Assembly: GCA_016872725.1 (NCBI GenBank)
Contig: VGZC01000001.1
Coordinates: forward strand, 1-64,000
DNA: 64,000 nucleotides
Direction of reading: 5' to 3'
DNA from: Planctomycetota bacterium
Lineage (GTDB): Bacteria > Planctomycetota > Planctomycetia > Pirellulales > Pirellulaceae
Position numbers and translations under genes: made by a program. The notes under the pieces were generated by a model. It did not search any database. It was not told where the DNA came from and saw nothing but the letters and a program-made list of their open reading frames with translations. Shown piece by piece: positions 63,218 to 64,000 of the stretch. Numbering within the stretch: position 1 is the first letter of the stretch; the number at the start of each line of letters is the position of its first letter.

Positions 63218-64000
63218 TCATTGCGCATGGAAGTACTTCCGCACAAGGTGTGCCGGCGGCGGCGAGGTCAGCGGCGTGATGACCAGCGCGGCCGCGAACG
63301 AGACGATCAACCCCACGAGGATCGGATCCATGTTCCAGATCTCGTACGGCTTATAAAAACTGCCGTTCCAGTACCAACCCGCCAGGTACATGCCCAGATG
63401 CGATACGAAGCCCGCCAGCATCCCGGCCATGCACCCCGCGCGGTTCGCTCGGGGCCAGTAGATGGTGAAGACGATCGGCGCCAGGAAACAGGCCGCCAAG
63501 CCGCTCCCCGAATAGACGATGATGTCCTGGAGGAATTGGGGCGGGTGGATCGCGCCGAGCAGCGCGGCGAGCCCGATCACCAACGTCACGAGATGGCTCA
63601 TGCGCCGGATCGACGATTCGGACACGTTCGGATTCACGTTCCGCTGGTAGATGTCCCGGACAAACGCCGACGAGACCACGAGGAGATAGCTGTCGACGGT
63701 CGACATCACGGCCGCGAACGGCGCGGCGATCAGCAGGCCCGCGAGCCACGCGTGGCCGATCGACTCGGTCAACAAGACGGCCATCCTCGGCATCACCCGG
63801 TCCGATTCCAGGTCCATTCCGGGCATCAGCAACCGAGCGCAGCAGAAGATCATCACAAGGGGGAGGTAAATCAGCGAGAAATAGACGGTCACCGTGATGA
63901 CCGCTCGGCGAAAGGTCACCGTGTTCTTGAACGCCATCAGGCGGAGCATCAGGCCGGGGTGGCCCGATCCGGCGATCGCCCACATGAAGAAGAACGAGAT
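63218..64000 (-). CDS. Sodium:solute symporter family protein, partial
   Basis: The last ~260 residues of an SSS-type symporter; the 5' end lies beyond the window. Membrane helices include AVITVTVYFSLIYLPLVMIFCC, AWLAGLLIAAPFAAVMSTVDSYLLVVSSAFVRDIY (family signature region with the Ser/Thr sodium site), HLVTLVIGLAALLGAI, GSGLAACFLAPIVFTIYW and VGLIVSFAAALVITPL. It is probably the sugar-acid importer of the neighbouring catabolic genes. Confidence 0.9.
   Translation of the reverse strand: MSFFFMWAIAGSGHPGLMLRLMAFKNTVTFRRAVITVTVYFSLIYLPLVMIFCCARLLMPGMDLESDRVMPRMAVLLTESIGHAWLAGLLIAAPFAAVMSTVDSYLLVVSSAFVRDIYQRNVNPNVSESSIRRMSHLVTLVIGLAALLGAIHPPQFLQDIIVYSGSGLAACFLAPIVFTIYWPRANRAGCMAGMLAGFVSHLGMYLAGWYWNGSFYKPYEIWNMDPILVGLIVSFAAALVITPLTSPPPAHLVRKYFHAQ

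Overview
The window is GC-rich chromosomal DNA from a planctomycete. The assignment is inferred from gene content, not from a marker gene: a giant secreted PVC-type cytochrome with a propeller/HEAT/CxxCH layout (18218-21763) plus a decayed relative (39873-40267), a DUF1559 prepilin-like protein (23632-24597), a solo MacB-like permease, a sulfatase-like protein, a Rieske/cytochrome b/octaheme cassette, and many small lipoproteins and secreted proteins. No rRNA, tRNA or CRISPR array was seen.

Layout. 1-1313: a small secreted protein, then a gene-poor stretch ending in a dispersed repeat with a hexamer microsatellite. 1314-6183 (minus): two ATPase/permease ABC pairs and a class V aminotransferase. 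6305-12755 (mostly minus): a leucine-rich repeat protein, a beta-CASP nuclease, methionyl-tRNA synthetase, RidA and an FKBP isomerase. 12756-14740: a scarred, less GC-rich island in which a tyrosine-recombinase C-terminus is fused in frame to the tip of an RHS toxin, followed by a small acidic candidate immunity gene. 14880-25949: an HpcH-type aldolase, a zinc alcohol dehydrogenase, a UTP-sugar uridylyltransferase, the PVC cytochrome, a hydroxyacid dehydrogenase, a lipoprotein, the DUF1559 protein and the MacB-like permease. 25975-28645 (minus): a ferredoxin/PII pair, then a two-gene ATPase + DUF4276 module that looks like an anti-phage system. 29152-32702: a small conserved protein, an iron-type alcohol dehydrogenase, dihydroorotase, a fragment of hydroxypyruvate isomerase, and a heavy-metal-associated lipoprotein whose first CxxC cysteine is a TGA codon (candidate selenoprotein). 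32703-34600: repeats, a duplicated piece of the neighbouring GH57 gene and a Fic enzyme with an operator-like upstream region. 34687-42794: GH57 enzyme, HrpB helicase, cytochrome remnant, coiled-coil protein, tandem universal stress protein and Hsp20. 43365-46609: Rieske, cytochrome b and an octaheme cytochrome forming a respiratory complex. 46721-64000: a sigma-54 activator with an altered GAFTGA loop, FabI, a secreted gluzincin, the sulfatase-like protein, PlsC and CdsA lipid enzymes, a very large secreted glycosidase-like protein, a truncated HD protein, a TPR protein, and a sugar-acid catabolic cluster (semialdehyde dehydrogenase, FAH-family hydrolase, sodium symporter running off the end).

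How genes work together: the two ABC pairs probably form one export operon. The Rieske, cytochrome b and octaheme genes are joined by a 4-base overlap and a short gap, and should make one quinone-linked electron-transfer complex. The ATPase and DUF4276 genes overlap by 4 bases and should act as one unit. PlsC and CdsA cover adjacent steps of phospholipid synthesis. The accessory material (RHS/recombinase scar, ATPase-DUF4276 module, Fic gene, duplicated fragments) sits in discrete islands between housekeeping blocks. All functional calls are from motif and family recognition by eye; no database search was possible.
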